This document shows, piece by piece, positions 9,705 through 17,408 of a DNA stretch of 46,351 nt. The DNA is from Chitinophaga pinensis (GTDB taxonomy: Bacteria > Bacteroidota > Bacteroidia > Bacteroidales > GCA-2748055), in NCBI GenBank assembly GCA_945863035.1, contig CAMAZH010000013.1, forward strand, positions 1 through 46,351, in the 5' to 3' direction. The first letter of the stretch is position 1. The number at the start of each line of letters is the position of its first letter. A program made the translations under genes and the position numbers. Under the pieces are notes generated by a model, which had not been told where the DNA came from, did no database searches, and saw nothing but the letters and a program-made list of their open reading frames with translations.

Positions 9705-10473
9705 GATTAAAATTTTTTCCCAGAGCACTAAGGCCGAAAAGAGCAAAATCGTATTTTACGGGATCTTTGGGGTCGAATTCCCTTAGCCTGAATGTAAGTT
9801 CCTGAACGGCCTTCCAATCGTCCTGATTCCTCTTCAGCAAGCCCAGTTCGCGGGACACCTTACCCGAATGAAGATCCAGAGGCATATACAAGGCTGATGG
9901 TGGAATATCCCAAAGCCCGAAATCAACTCCCTTATTGTCCTTCCTCACAAGCCAACGAAGGAACATGTTGATGCGTTTTCCAGCGGCATTATTTTCAATG
10001 TCGGCAATGTGTTTGAGCGTTCTGCGGGGAAAAGGAATATTGAAAAAAGTATTTCTGAAATGAATTATCGAACCCGGAATGTTTCCGGTAGCATTGTAAC
10101 CCTCCTCGAAAACGGTTTTTAATCCCCCGTGATTAAAATAAATATTTTGGAGCGATGTAAGAAAGAATACACAATCCGTACCGTTGAAAGTTCTATGCTT
10201 AAAACCGAGAAAGTATTCGAAACGATCCGGATCCGACTCCAAGAGGAATTGATGGGGTCCGTCGGGCATGCTTTCAAGAAGGCTAAATGCATTGCGGATC
10301 ATTACCGGACGCTGCCCCCAGGCCAAAGTGGCCGTAAGAAAAGCAGCAATTTCAATATCTTCCCTTTTGGAGAAACTGCGGGGAACCTGAATGGGGTCGG
10401 ACGCTATAAACGACCGACGGTTGAAATAATCAACATAGGTGTCGAGCAGGTTCTTAATTTCAGAAGTTTTCAA
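9685..10473 (-). CDS. TIGR02757/DUF2400 family protein
   Basis: A 262-residue soluble protein of a conserved but uncharacterised family common in Bacteroidota. Typical segments visible are DPIQVPRSFSKREDIEIAAF, ATLAWGQRPVMIRNA, NMFLRWLVRKDNKGVDFGLW, PLDLHSGKVSRELGLLKR and a C-terminal FDPKDPVKYDFALFGLS. There is no signal peptide or membrane segment. It lies 16 bases after lolD and overlaps trmN6, so it belongs to a lolD-DUF2400-trmN6 run. The neighbours point to no single pathway, and I assign no function. Confidence 0.88.
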   Translation of the reverse strand: MKTSEIKNLLDTYVDYFNRRSFIASDPIQVPRSFSKREDIEIAAFLTATLAWGQRPVMIRNAFSLLESMPDGPHQFLLESDPDRFEYFLGFKHRTFNGTDCVFFLTSLQNIYFNHGGLKTVFEEGYNATGNIPGSIIHFRNTFFNIPFPRRTLKHIADIENNAAGKRINMFLRWLVRKDNKGVDFGLWDIPPSALYMPLDLHSGKVSRELGLLKRNQDDWKAVQELTFRLREFDPKDPVKYDFALFGLSALGKNFNHVEQLV

Positions 10474-10489
10474 GGGAAGGGCCTTCCTA

Positions 10490-11143
10490 TTAATCCAGGA
10501 TCATCCCATCCTGCATGGTGAGCTTCCGGTCGGCCATGTCGGCCAGATGGGGATCGTGGGTAACCAGAACAATGGTTTGTTGCATTTTTTCGCGCAGGGT
10601 TAGGAAAAGTTCATGAAGTTCCTCTTTGTTGCGGGAATCGAGGTTACCCGACGGTTCGTCGGCGAGAATCACCGAAGGGTTGTTGATAAGGGCCCGGGCA
10701 ACGGCCACACGTTGTTGCTCTCCCCCGGAAAGCTCATTGGGCTTGTGTTCGAGGCGGTGATCGAGACGAAGGAACGTAAGGAGCTCTTTGGCTCTTTCTT
10801 CCACTTTGGATCGTGAGGTGCCACTAATAAATCCGGGTATACAAACATTTTCAAACGCGGAAAATTCGGGCAGGAGGTGATGAAACTGAAATACAAACCC
10901 GATATTGCGATTTCTGAATCGGGCAAGTTGTTTTTCTTTAAGGGAGCTGATTTCGATGCTGTTGATGGCGATGCTTCCTGTTTCAAAAGGAAGGAGGGTA
11001 CCTATTATTTGCAGCAAAGTTGTTTTGCCCGCTCCGCTGGCTCCGACAATGGAAACTATTTCCGCAGGCTTTATCGACAGACTGATTCCTTTGAGAACCT
11101 CCAGTGTTCCGAAGGATTTGTGAATATTTTCTGCGAGGATCAT
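10490..11143 (-). CDS. lolD: LolD-type ABC transporter ATP-binding protein
   Basis: A 217-residue ATPase. Walker A GASGAGKT is at 34-41, the Q-loop region [14 protein letters not shown] near 84-97, the signature LSGGEQQR at 138-145, Walker B VILADEPS at 158-165, and the H-loop in VLVTHDP near 195. The sequence around the Q-loop is typical of the LolD/MacB/FtsE group, which pairs with FtsX/LolC-like permeases to release lipoproteins from the inner membrane or drive periplasmic machines. No permease is adjacent; a MacB-like permease lacking an ATPase lies about 9 kb away on the same strand (20494-21849). LolD is the best name, but a MacB-type partner role is possible. Confidence 0.88.
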   Translation of the reverse strand: MILAENIHKSFGTLEVLKGISLSIKPAEIVSIVGASGAGKTTLLQIIGTLLPFETGSIAINSIEISSLKEKQLARFRNRNIGFVFQFHHLLPEFSAFENVCIPGFISGTSRSKVEERAKELLTFLRLDHRLEHKPNELSGGEQQRVAVARALINNPSVILADEPSGNLDSRNKEELHELFLTLREKMQQTIVLVTHDPHLADMADRKLTMQDGMILD

Positions 11144-11181
11144 TGATTCGGATTTAGGAATATGGGTGAAAGGAAAAGTGG

Positions 11182-11454
11182 TTAATCCGATTTGATATCC
11201 TTCTCAACCTTATTGATAATTTCCCGTGTTTCGTTCTCGATATCGGTTTTGATGTCGTTAATGTCTTTTGTTATTTCGGAAGTGCTTTCCCTGAATTCCT
11301 TTTTAATATCGTCAGAGGCCTTTTTAAACTCACGCATTCCCTTCCCCAGACCTTTGGCAAGGTCAGGAATGCTTTTGGAACCGAACAGCAACAGGATTAC
11401 CACAAAGATGATGACGATTTCCTGTCCACTGATAAATAATATAACATCAGGCAT
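11182..11454 (-). CDS. tatA: Twin-arginine translocase subunit TatA/TatB type
   Basis: A small protein with one membrane helix (about residues 7-24, [16 protein letters not shown]), then the amphipathic segment [21 protein letters not shown] and a highly charged, helical tail: the TatA/B layout. It forms the channel that exports folded proteins with twin-arginine signals. The open frame extends to an ATG at 11472, but a perfect TATCTTTG promoter element covers 11470-11477, so transcription would begin near 11464 and the ATG at 11454 ([10 protein letters not shown]) is the better start, giving 90 residues. No tatC is adjacent. TatA and TatB cannot be told apart reliably here; Bacteroidota usually carry a TatA-like protein. 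Confidence 0.88.
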   Translation of the reverse strand: MPDVILFISGQEIVIIFVVILLLFGSKSIPDLAKGLGKGMREFKKASDDIKKEFRESTSEITKDINDIKTDIENETREIINKVEKDIKSD

Positions 11455-11469
11455 AATCGGGATTTTGGT

Positions 11470-11477
11470 CAAAGATA
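11470..11477 (-). promoter_or_regulatory. -7 promoter element deciding the tatA start
   Basis: TATCTTTG on the minus strand is an exact TAnnTTTG match. It sits just after the secDF terminator, whose T tract lies where the -33 box would fall. It overlaps the longer tatA start codon, which argues for the shorter start at 11454. Confidence 0.5.
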
Positions 11478-11489
11478 GCGAACTTTAAG

Positions 11490-11527
11490 GGAAATAAAAG
11501 AGGCCATCCCTTGTTTTAGGAATGGCC
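11490..11527 (-). terminator. Rho-independent terminator of secDF
   Basis: Transcribed from the minus strand, GGCCATTCC pairs with GGGATGGCC (9 bp with one G-U pair) around an 8-base loop, followed by the T-rich run TCTTTTATTT. It lies about 20 bases after the secDF stop codon. Confidence 0.75.
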
Positions 11528-11548
11528 CCGGTTATTTATATTCAAGAA

Positions 11549-14500
11549 TTACTTTGTTTCATCTTTATCTGCAATGCGTCTTTTGATCGTATCAAAAACT
11601 ACAGGAGTTGCAATAAAAACAGACGAGTAGGTTCCAACCCCGATACCTACCAGTAGGGCAAACACAAACCCACGGATAACTTCTCCCCCGAAAATAAACA
11701 AAGCACCGATAACTATAAGAGTAGAAAATGATGTACTGAATGTACGGCTCAAAGTGCTGTTCATAGCTCCGTTGATAGTTTCGTAATCGCCACGTTTGCG
11801 GAACAGGTTACGGTATTCCCTGATACGGTCAAACACAATCACAGTATCGTTGATGGAATAACCGATTACCGTAAGGATTGCCGCAATAAATGCCTGATCG
11901 ACCTCCATGGAGAATGGCATGAAACCATGCAAAAGGGCGAAAATACCAACGATAATCAGAACGTCATGTGCCAGAGAAACCAGTGCGCCCAATCCAAACT
12001 GCCAATTGCGGAAACGCATCAGTATATAAAGGAAAATCATAACCAGAGAGAGCAATATTGCCCACACAGCCTGAACTTTAATGTCGGTAGCAATTGCAGG
12101 GCCCACCTTAAGCGAGCTCTTCACATATTGGTCCGTATCGATGAAATCAGCTCTGGAAATCGCGCCTTCGGGAATCAATCCGGGTACGAGCCCATCATAA
12201 AATTTCGATTTAATGATACTGTCAACGCTGGAACCTTCGTCGTCGATCAAAACTTTTGTAGTAATCCTTACCCTGTTCTTTTCACCGAAAGTGATTACTG
12301 TTGGCGATTCGCCGAGGCTTTTCTTTAATGCTTCGCGAACCTCCAGCGTATTCACATCCTGTTTGAATTCAACAACATAGTTCCTGCCACCCGTAAAATC
12401 AACGCCCAGACTTAAACCTCTGGTAAGAAGGGCTATCATACCTATTGTGATCAAAATCCCTGAGATGATATAAAAGTACTTTCTCATTCCAAGGAAATCG
12501 ATCTTCACGTTTTTGAACAGGTTTTCGGTGAACTTGGTGCTGAAAGTAAGATTTTGGTTTTTGGCAAGCTTACGCTCATAAATCAATCGGGTAATGAAAA
12601 TCCCCGAGAAAAGGGAGGTTAAAATACCGATTACCAGCGTGGTTGCAAAACCTTTGATTGGTCCGGTTCCGAACACATAAAGAATAACACCGGTAAGTAT
12701 AGTCGTAACGTTGGAGTCGATAATAGCCGAATAAGCATTCTTGTATCCATCGGCAATTGCAATTTTCACACCTTTCCCGGCGGCGAGTTCCTCCTTGATA
12801 CGCTCAAAGATCAGCACGTTCGCATCAACTGCCATACCAATGGTTAGCGCTATACCGGCAATACCGGGGAGTGTAAGAACTGCCTGAAGGGAAGCAAGAA
12901 CCCCTATGAGGAAAAACATATTGGCTGTAAGAGCAATGTTAGCTACTAAACCACCACTGCGACTGTACCAGAACAACATATACAACAACACTACAACAAA
13001 GGATAGGATAAAGGAATTCAAACCTGAATTGATGGAGGCTTGTCCGAGCGATGGTCCGATTACCTCACTGGATTCGATCCTGGCGCGGGCCGGCATTTTA
13101 CCGGATTTCAGGATGTTTGCAAGGTCGGTCGCCTCAGCCTGGGAAAAGTTTCCTTCAATGCTGGAGCTTCCTCCTTTGATTTCACCCCTTACCACCGGCG
13201 CAGAAACAACATAACCGTCGAGCACAATAGCAATACAGCGATTTACATTTTCGCGTGTAAGGTTTGCCCAACGTTTTGCACCCTCGCCGTTCATTGACAT
13301 GTGAACCTGAGCCTCGTTTTTAAACTGCCCAAACTGCATGTTTGCTTCTGTTACGTATTTACCGCTCATAGAAGCTCCCTTTTCGCGGCTGGCTTTTAGA
13401 GCATGAAGTTCAATAAAGGTTTCATTCTCTTTTAAGGTTTTCTGATGCCAGTAAAACTTCATGTCGCCCGGAAATAATGTTTTTATCTGAGGTCTCAGAA
13501 GCATGGTGTTAACCGTGGCAGTATCGCGGATATTGGCAATCCCCACCACAGAACCTCCAACGGGTTGGTTTTGCTGATCGAGATAGGGGATAAGCGCAGA
13601 GAACAGAGGGTTTTCTTTCCTCATCTGGTCTTCCTGCGAGGCCATAATGCTGGCACTGTCCTGTGATTCAATCAGGCTGATTTCGCTGGTTGAATCTTTA
13701 GGGGTATCAAGAAGAGAAATCTCACCCGATGGGCTTACCGTTTCCTCGGTTTCGGCTGTGCCTAAAATTGCAGATCCTCCCTCGGTTTCAGCAATTTCCT
13801 TCAAAAGGGAATTTGCCTGTTGAAAATACGGCAGAACCTCTATGTTTTCGTAGGTTGTCCAGAATTCAAGGTTTGCTGTACCTGTAAGAAGTTTGGTAAC
13901 CCTTTCAGGGTCTTTGATACCGGGTAGCTCGATAAGGATACGACCTTGGCGTTCCAGGCGTTGGATGTTAGGTTGAACAACCCCAAAGCGGTCGATACGA
14001 TTCCTCAAAACGTTAAAAGAATTGTCGATGGCACTTTCGGCCTGGGTTCTGAGATAGGAAACGACATCCTCATTAGGAGTGGTCAAGTCGATCTCACCCC
14101 TTGTGTCGGGGGTCATGAAAAATTGCGCCAGTTTTCCTCCAGGATTCACTTCCTGAAACGATTCGGCAAATAACACCACAAAGTCTTCCTGAGCGGTAGC
14201 TCTTTTTTGCTTTGCCAGATTCATTGTCTGGTTGAAAATCGGATCGGCAAGGTAATGAGGTGCGGCAAGAGATTTTATTACGTCTTCAACAGAAATCTCG
14301 AGAATAACGTTCATCCCGCCTTTCAGGTCGAGGCCAAGGTTTATTTCTCTCTCCTTACATTCCATGTAGGTGTATTTTCTTAACCACACGAAATTGTAAA
14401 CTACTTCATTTGAGATTGAATCGAGGTAGTTTTTTTCCCTTATCGGATCCCCTTGCGCATATTTGGCAGCGTCTTTCTCAATCTTTTTGGAAAAAAAGGT

Positions 14501-14572
14501 GAATGAAAGCTGATAGACACAAACCAGTGCTAAAACAATGGCGAATAACCGGATAGCTCCTTTATTTTGCAT
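11549..14572 (-). CDS. secDF: Fused protein translocase SecDF
   Basis: A 1007-residue inner-membrane protein joining SecD and SecF, the usual Bacteroidota form. It uses the proton gradient to pull secreted proteins through after SecA-driven translocation. The SecD half begins with a membrane helix (about 7-27), has the motif LGLDLKGGMN at 79-88 and a large periplasmic P1 domain. An insertion rich in Glu, Ser and Thr near residues 265-320 (AEGGSAILGTAETEETV...) looks like a flexible linker. A six-helix region follows (SINSGLNSFILSF..., AVDANVLIFERIKEEL). The SecF half has GVDFTGGRNYVVEF near 720-733 and the matching motif NDTVIVFDRIREYRN. A hairpin terminator follows the stop codon, so secDF and tatA are separate units. 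Confidence 0.97.
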   Translation of the reverse strand: MQNKGAIRLFAIVLALVCVYQLSFTFFSKKIEKDAAKYAQGDPIREKNYLDSISNEVVYNFVWLRKYTYMECKEREINLGLDLKGGMNVILEISVEDVIKSLAAPHYLADPIFNQTMNLAKQKRATAQEDFVVLFAESFQEVNPGGKLAQFFMTPDTRGEIDLTTPNEDVVSYLRTQAESAIDNSFNVLRNRIDRFGVVQPNIQRLERQGRILIELPGIKDPERVTKLLTGTANLEFWTTYENIEVLPYFQQANSLLKEIAETEGGSAILGTAETEETVSPSGEISLLDTPKDSTSEISLIESQDSASIMASQEDQMRKENPLFSALIPYLDQQNQPVGGSVVGIANIRDTATVNTMLLRPQIKTLFPGDMKFYWHQKTLKENETFIELHALKASREKGASMSGKYVTEANMQFGQFKNEAQVHMSMNGEGAKRWANLTRENVNRCIAIVLDGYVVSAPVVRGEIKGGSSSIEGNFSQAEATDLANILKSGKMPARARIESSEVIGPSLGQASINSGLNSFILSFVVVLLYMLFWYSRSGGLVANIALTANMFFLIGVLASLQAVLTLPGIAGIALTIGMAVDANVLIFERIKEELAAGKGVKIAIADGYKNAYSAIIDSNVTTILTGVILYVFGTGPIKGFATTLVIGILTSLFSGIFITRLIYERKLAKNQNLTFSTKFTENLFKNVKIDFLGMRKYFYIISGILITIGMIALLTRGLSLGVDFTGGRNYVVEFKQDVNTLEVREALKKSLGESPTVITFGEKNRVRITTKVLIDDEGSSVDSIIKSKFYDGLVPGLIPEGAISRADFIDTDQYVKSSLKVGPAIATDIKVQAVWAILLSLVMIFLYILMRFRNWQFGLGALVSLAHDVLIIVGIFALLHGFMPFSMEVDQAFIAAILTVIGYSINDTVIVFDRIREYRNLFRKRGDYETINGAMNSTLSRTFSTSFSTLIVIGALFIFGGEVIRGFVFALLVGIGVGTYSSVFIATPVVFDTIKRRIADKDETK

Positions 14573-14625
14573 TTGTAAACGGTTTAATTTTTCGTATTTT
14601 TTTGAGTATCATTTTAAAATGACCG

Positions 14626-14633
14626 CAAATATA
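14626..14633 (-). promoter_or_regulatory. Probable -7 element of secDF
   Basis: TATATTTG on the minus strand matches TAnnTTTG exactly and would give a leader of about 47 bases. No convincing -33 TTTG is seen. Confidence 0.4.
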
Positions 14634-14696
14634 GTATTATTTTTTTAGAATTCATATTGGGAATAAAAGTGTAAAAGAAGCAGGATGCCTAAGGGT

Positions 14697-15149
14697 TTAG
14701 CGTTTATTACCCGCAGGCTTTTTTAAAATAAGCAAAGCCTTTGAGTAATCTATAACAGCATTCATTTCGAGGAGGAAATCGCTTCCCAGCAAACCATGTA
14801 TGTGCTTACCGGTAAATTTCTCATAAAGCATATTAATGCTTTGCAGATCGATCAGCACCACAGGGAAATCGCTTAACTTGAGCTTGCCCAGCTTAAAGCT
14901 GTCGGCAATAGCAAATACACTCTCAATATTTCCGGCCAAAATACCGGCAGATTGGATCTCTTCCCTGTTGCGTCTGGCGGAGAGTTTCATTTTGCTGCCA
15001 AGTAGGGATTTATCAAATACGGTTCTCGATGCCCCCGTATCGATTATTAAATTTACCGGGAGTTTATTGATTTTCACTTCAATCAGGAGGTGAAAACTCT
15101 CTCTGTCGAGTTCAATGATATGAATGGGAATTTTGTATCGGGAAGACAT
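14697..15149 (-). CDS. Retropepsin-like aspartic protease family protein
   Basis: A 150-residue single-domain protein. The active-site motif IIDTGASRTVFD has the catalytic Asp at 37 in DTGAS (37-41). The C-terminal IHGLLGSDFLLEMNAVIDYSKALLIL is the matching hydrophobic-Gly segment plus hairpin of clan AA proteases. Like retroviral proteases, a single domain should act as a homodimer. There is no signal peptide, so it is probably cytoplasmic, unlike many bacterial relatives with a membrane anchor. Its substrate is unknown. It is 124 bases upstream of secDF on the same strand, with a promoter element between, and is probably transcribed independently. Confidence 0.82.
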   Translation of the reverse strand: MSSRYKIPIHIIELDRESFHLLIEVKINKLPVNLIIDTGASRTVFDKSLLGSKMKLSARRNREEIQSAGILAGNIESVFAIADSFKLGKLKLSDFPVVLIDLQSINMLYEKFTGKHIHGLLGSDFLLEMNAVIDYSKALLILKKPAGNKR

Positions 15150-15221
15150 AGTTCTGTTTTTTCACGCAATGGCACCAAGTTTTTATATCTCGTGAGAGGC
15201 GATGGATTCCCCCTTCACTTT

Positions 15222-15245
15222 GCGGCCCGATAGCTATCGGGCCGC
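15222..15245. repeat. 24-bp perfect palindrome in the mdh-retropepsin gap
   Basis: GCGGCCCGATAG is followed immediately by its complement CTATCGGGCCGC, with no spacer. It is GC-rich against AT-rich surroundings. The core CCCGATAGCTATCGGG resembles a palindrome I recall as frequent in some Bacteroidota genomes, but I cannot verify that here. The flanks (about 15165-15320) contain purine/pyrimidine blocks such as CGCTAAGGTGCG and TTGGTGCCATTGCGTGAAAAA on the minus strand, suggesting a decayed intergenic repeat element. Confidence 0.75.
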
Positions 15246-15369
15246 TAAATGTGCGCAAGCACCGGCAAACAAAGGGCTAAGATAGCGCTTTTATGTACGC
15301 ACCTTAGCGGCTTTCTGCGGAATTTTCAAGCAAATTTAAATTCGTACAGGGAAAGAAAATTAAAATCGA

Positions 15370-16308
15370 TTAGAAAAGGTTCATGTCGTCCAGCACTTTC
15401 ATCGTTTCCTTGACGGAGTTAGCCGAATCGACCAGCAATTTCTTTTCGTCTGCATCAAGATTGATCTCGATAATCTCCTCAACGCCCTTACGGCCGAGCT
15501 TAACCGGAACCCCAAGATAAATATCCTTCAGCCCGTATTCACCATTCAGGTAGGCACATATTGGGAAGATCCTCTTCTGGTCGTCAACAATCGCCTCAAC
15601 CATTTGAGCTGCAGCTGCACCGGGAGCGTACCAGGCGGAAGTTCCCATGAGATTAACCAATTCGCCCCCACCCTTGCGGGTTCTCTCCACGATTTTCTCT
15701 ATCACATCAGTGCTGAGAAGTTCGGTAACCGGGATACCATTAACAGAGGTGTAACGGGGGAGGGGAACCATCGTGTCCCCATGGCCTCCCAAAAGCATCG
15801 CGTGAATATCCTTTGGCGACACGTCAAGTGCCTCTGCAAGGAAAGCTTTATACCGGCCAGTATCGAGTGTGCCCGCCATACCAAATACTTTCTGACTTGG
15901 CTTGTTTGCGGTTATATAGGCGGCGTAGGTCATAACATCCAGAGGATTGGAAACAACAATTATTATGGCTTCGGGGGAGTATTTGACAACCTTTTCGGTT
16001 ACTTCCTTAACAATAAGGGCGTTGGTTTTTATCAAATCATCTCTCGACATCCCCGGTTTACGCGGCAAACCAGAGGTAATAACAACGATTCCCGAGCCTT
16101 TGGTTTTCAAATAATCGTTGGTCGAACCGATTACCCGGGAATTAAAATTGTTGATCGAAGAGGATTGCCAGATATCCAGAGCTTTGCCCTCAGCAACGCC
16201 CTCCTTGATATCGACCAGCACAACTTCCTTTGCCAAATCTTTGTGAGCAATAACATTTGCGCATGTTGCTCCAACGTTTCCTGCACCAATAATTGTAATC
16301 TTATTCAT
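15370..16308 (-). CDS. mdh: Malate dehydrogenase, LDH-like type
   Basis: Interconverts malate and oxaloacetate with NAD. The 312 residues match the family length. Visible are the dinucleotide motif GAGNVG (8-13), Asp33 at the end of strand beta2 (VLVDIKEG), which favours NAD over NADP, the substrate-binding arginines R83 and R89 in GLPRKPGMSRDDL and R152 in TLDTGRYK, and the catalytic His176 in LLGGHGDTMVP. Arg83 in the RKPGMSR loop separates malate from lactate dehydrogenases, where Gln is found. It is divergent from the MORN lipoprotein gene, with a perfect -7 element at 16347-16354, and probably monocistronic. Confidence 0.97.
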   Translation of the reverse strand: MNKITIIGAGNVGATCANVIAHKDLAKEVVLVDIKEGVAEGKALDIWQSSSINNFNSRVIGSTNDYLKTKGSGIVVITSGLPRKPGMSRDDLIKTNALIVKEVTEKVVKYSPEAIIIVVSNPLDVMTYAAYITANKPSQKVFGMAGTLDTGRYKAFLAEALDVSPKDIHAMLLGGHGDTMVPLPRYTSVNGIPVTELLSTDVIEKIVERTRKGGGELVNLMGTSAWYAPGAAAAQMVEAIVDDQKRIFPICAYLNGEYGLKDIYLGVPVKLGRKGVEEIIEINLDADEKKLLVDSANSVKETMKVLDDMNLF

Positions 16309-16346
16309 AATCAGAAGCTTTAGTTATTATTATTCAAGGCAATAGG

Positions 16347-16354
16347 CAAATATA
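16347..16354 (-). promoter_or_regulatory. Probable -7 element of mdh
   Basis: TATATTTG on the minus strand is an exact TAnnTTTG match, giving a leader of about 32 bases. The -33 position has no clear TTTG. Confidence 0.42.
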
Positions 16355-16434
16355 ATTAAATTAGTTAAATATATACATTTTTATACCTATTCGCTTTCGG
16401 TGCAGGAATACAAAACTATAATTCCCCTGTCCGG

Positions 16435-16488
16435 TCCCGGGTCATTGTATTTATTGTCACATGACGGAAAGTTTTGTTCCCGGGTCAT
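16435..16488. repeat. Direct repeat in the mdh-MORN gene gap
   Basis: TCCCGGGTCAT occurs at 16435-16445 and again at 16478-16488, 43 bases apart, about four helical turns. Between them is GTCACATGAC (GTCA-CA-TGAC), a short inverted repeat. The outer flanks also mirror (CCGGT before, ACCGG after). A regulator binding region for one of the divergent genes is plausible but unproven. Confidence 0.5.
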
Positions 16489-16601
16489 CAAACCGGCGCC
16501 ATGCCATGCTTTTGGGTTCGGAAAATAATTTATATCTTGGAGGGTCAGTTTTATTTAGAAATTGCGCTTTGAGAAAGCCCCTTGAAACCGATAATTGAGC
16601 C

Positions 16602-17399
16602 ATGAAAAGAACCACACTGTTTACCGCTATTTGTTGTTTTATATTATTTTCCTGTGGCGAATCCGCGACTGATAAAAAGATTAAAGATGGCATTGCGTAT
16701 GAGTATTATTCCGATGGAATCATAAAAACCGAAACCGAGGTTCAGGATACTCTGGCCCACGGCCTTATGAAAAAATACGACAGGGATGGAAACCTCAGCA
16801 GCGTGCACACCTTTAAGATGGGGAAACTTGAGGGACCAGCGGTGACCTATTATCCGAACGGCAAACTGGAGCAGAAAATGGTTTACAGGAACGGTCGCCG
16901 GGAAGGCAGCTCGCAGTGGTTTTACAACACAGGAGAGCTGTATAGGGTAATCCCCTATAAAGAAGGGAAAATTGAAGGGGTAAAAATCACCTATTACAAA
17001 GATGGCACAGTAATGGCTGAGGCTCCTTTCCGGAACAGTTTGCCCGGGATAGGACTGAAGGAGTACAATATGAAAGGCGAACTCCTTAAGGATGACACGA
17101 AGATTATTGTAAGGGAAGAAAACAGGCTCTTTGCTGAAAACAAATTCATTCTTCACCTGAGTTTAAGTAAGCCTGTGAAAGGGGCAAGTTTTTATCTGGG
17201 GGATTTGGCAGAAGGAAAATACCTTGCCCCCAATCAATGGCAGCTACCCGAAAACGAGAACGGGGCGAGCTACACCTTTACCGTTTCGAAAGGTGGCTTC
17301 AGAATGGAAACTTTGGTTTTAACAGCAAGCTACAAAACAAACAAATCAAATTACCGCGTTATCAGCAGGAACTATAACCTTGCCATTGACAACAAATAG
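16602..17399 (+). CDS. MORN-repeat (YwqK-like) lipoprotein
   Basis: A 265-residue lipoprotein with a lipobox at Cys18. Residues about 30-165 consist of repeated MORN_2-type units of the form GxxxxYYxDGxxxxExxxxxGxxxGxxxxY (for example GIAYEYYSDGIIKTE, GPAVTYYPNGKLEQKMVY, GVKITYYKDGTVMAE), the pattern annotated as YwqK-like antitoxin. No toxin gene is adjacent, so the antitoxin name should not be taken literally. The C-terminal 80 residues form a separate beta-rich region. It is convergent with the TPR gene, with only 9 bases between the stops. Its partner is unknown; an envelope-anchored binding role is likely. Confidence 0.82.
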   Translation: MKRTTLFTAICCFILFSCGESATDKKIKDGIAYEYYSDGIIKTETEVQDTLAHGLMKKYDRDGNLSSVHTFKMGKLEGPAVTYYPNGKLEQKMVYRNGRREGSSQWFYNTGELYRVIPYKEGKIEGVKITYYKDGTVMAEAPFRNSLPGIGLKEYNMKGELLKDDTKIIVREENRLFAENKFILHLSLSKPVKGASFYLGDLAEGKYLAPNQWQLPENENGASYTFTVSKGGFRMETLVLTASYKTNKSNYRVISRNYNLAIDNK

Positions 17400-17408
17400 C
17401 TCAGCAGA

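Noticed and set aside
15604-16323. A 239-codon open frame antisense to mdh
   Set aside because: The mdh frame has every catalytic residue; the antisense frame has no recognisable motif.
16602-17399. Toxin-antitoxin system suggested by the YwqK-like repeats
   Set aside because: The name comes from a family annotation only; no toxin gene is adjacent and the protein is a lipoprotein.
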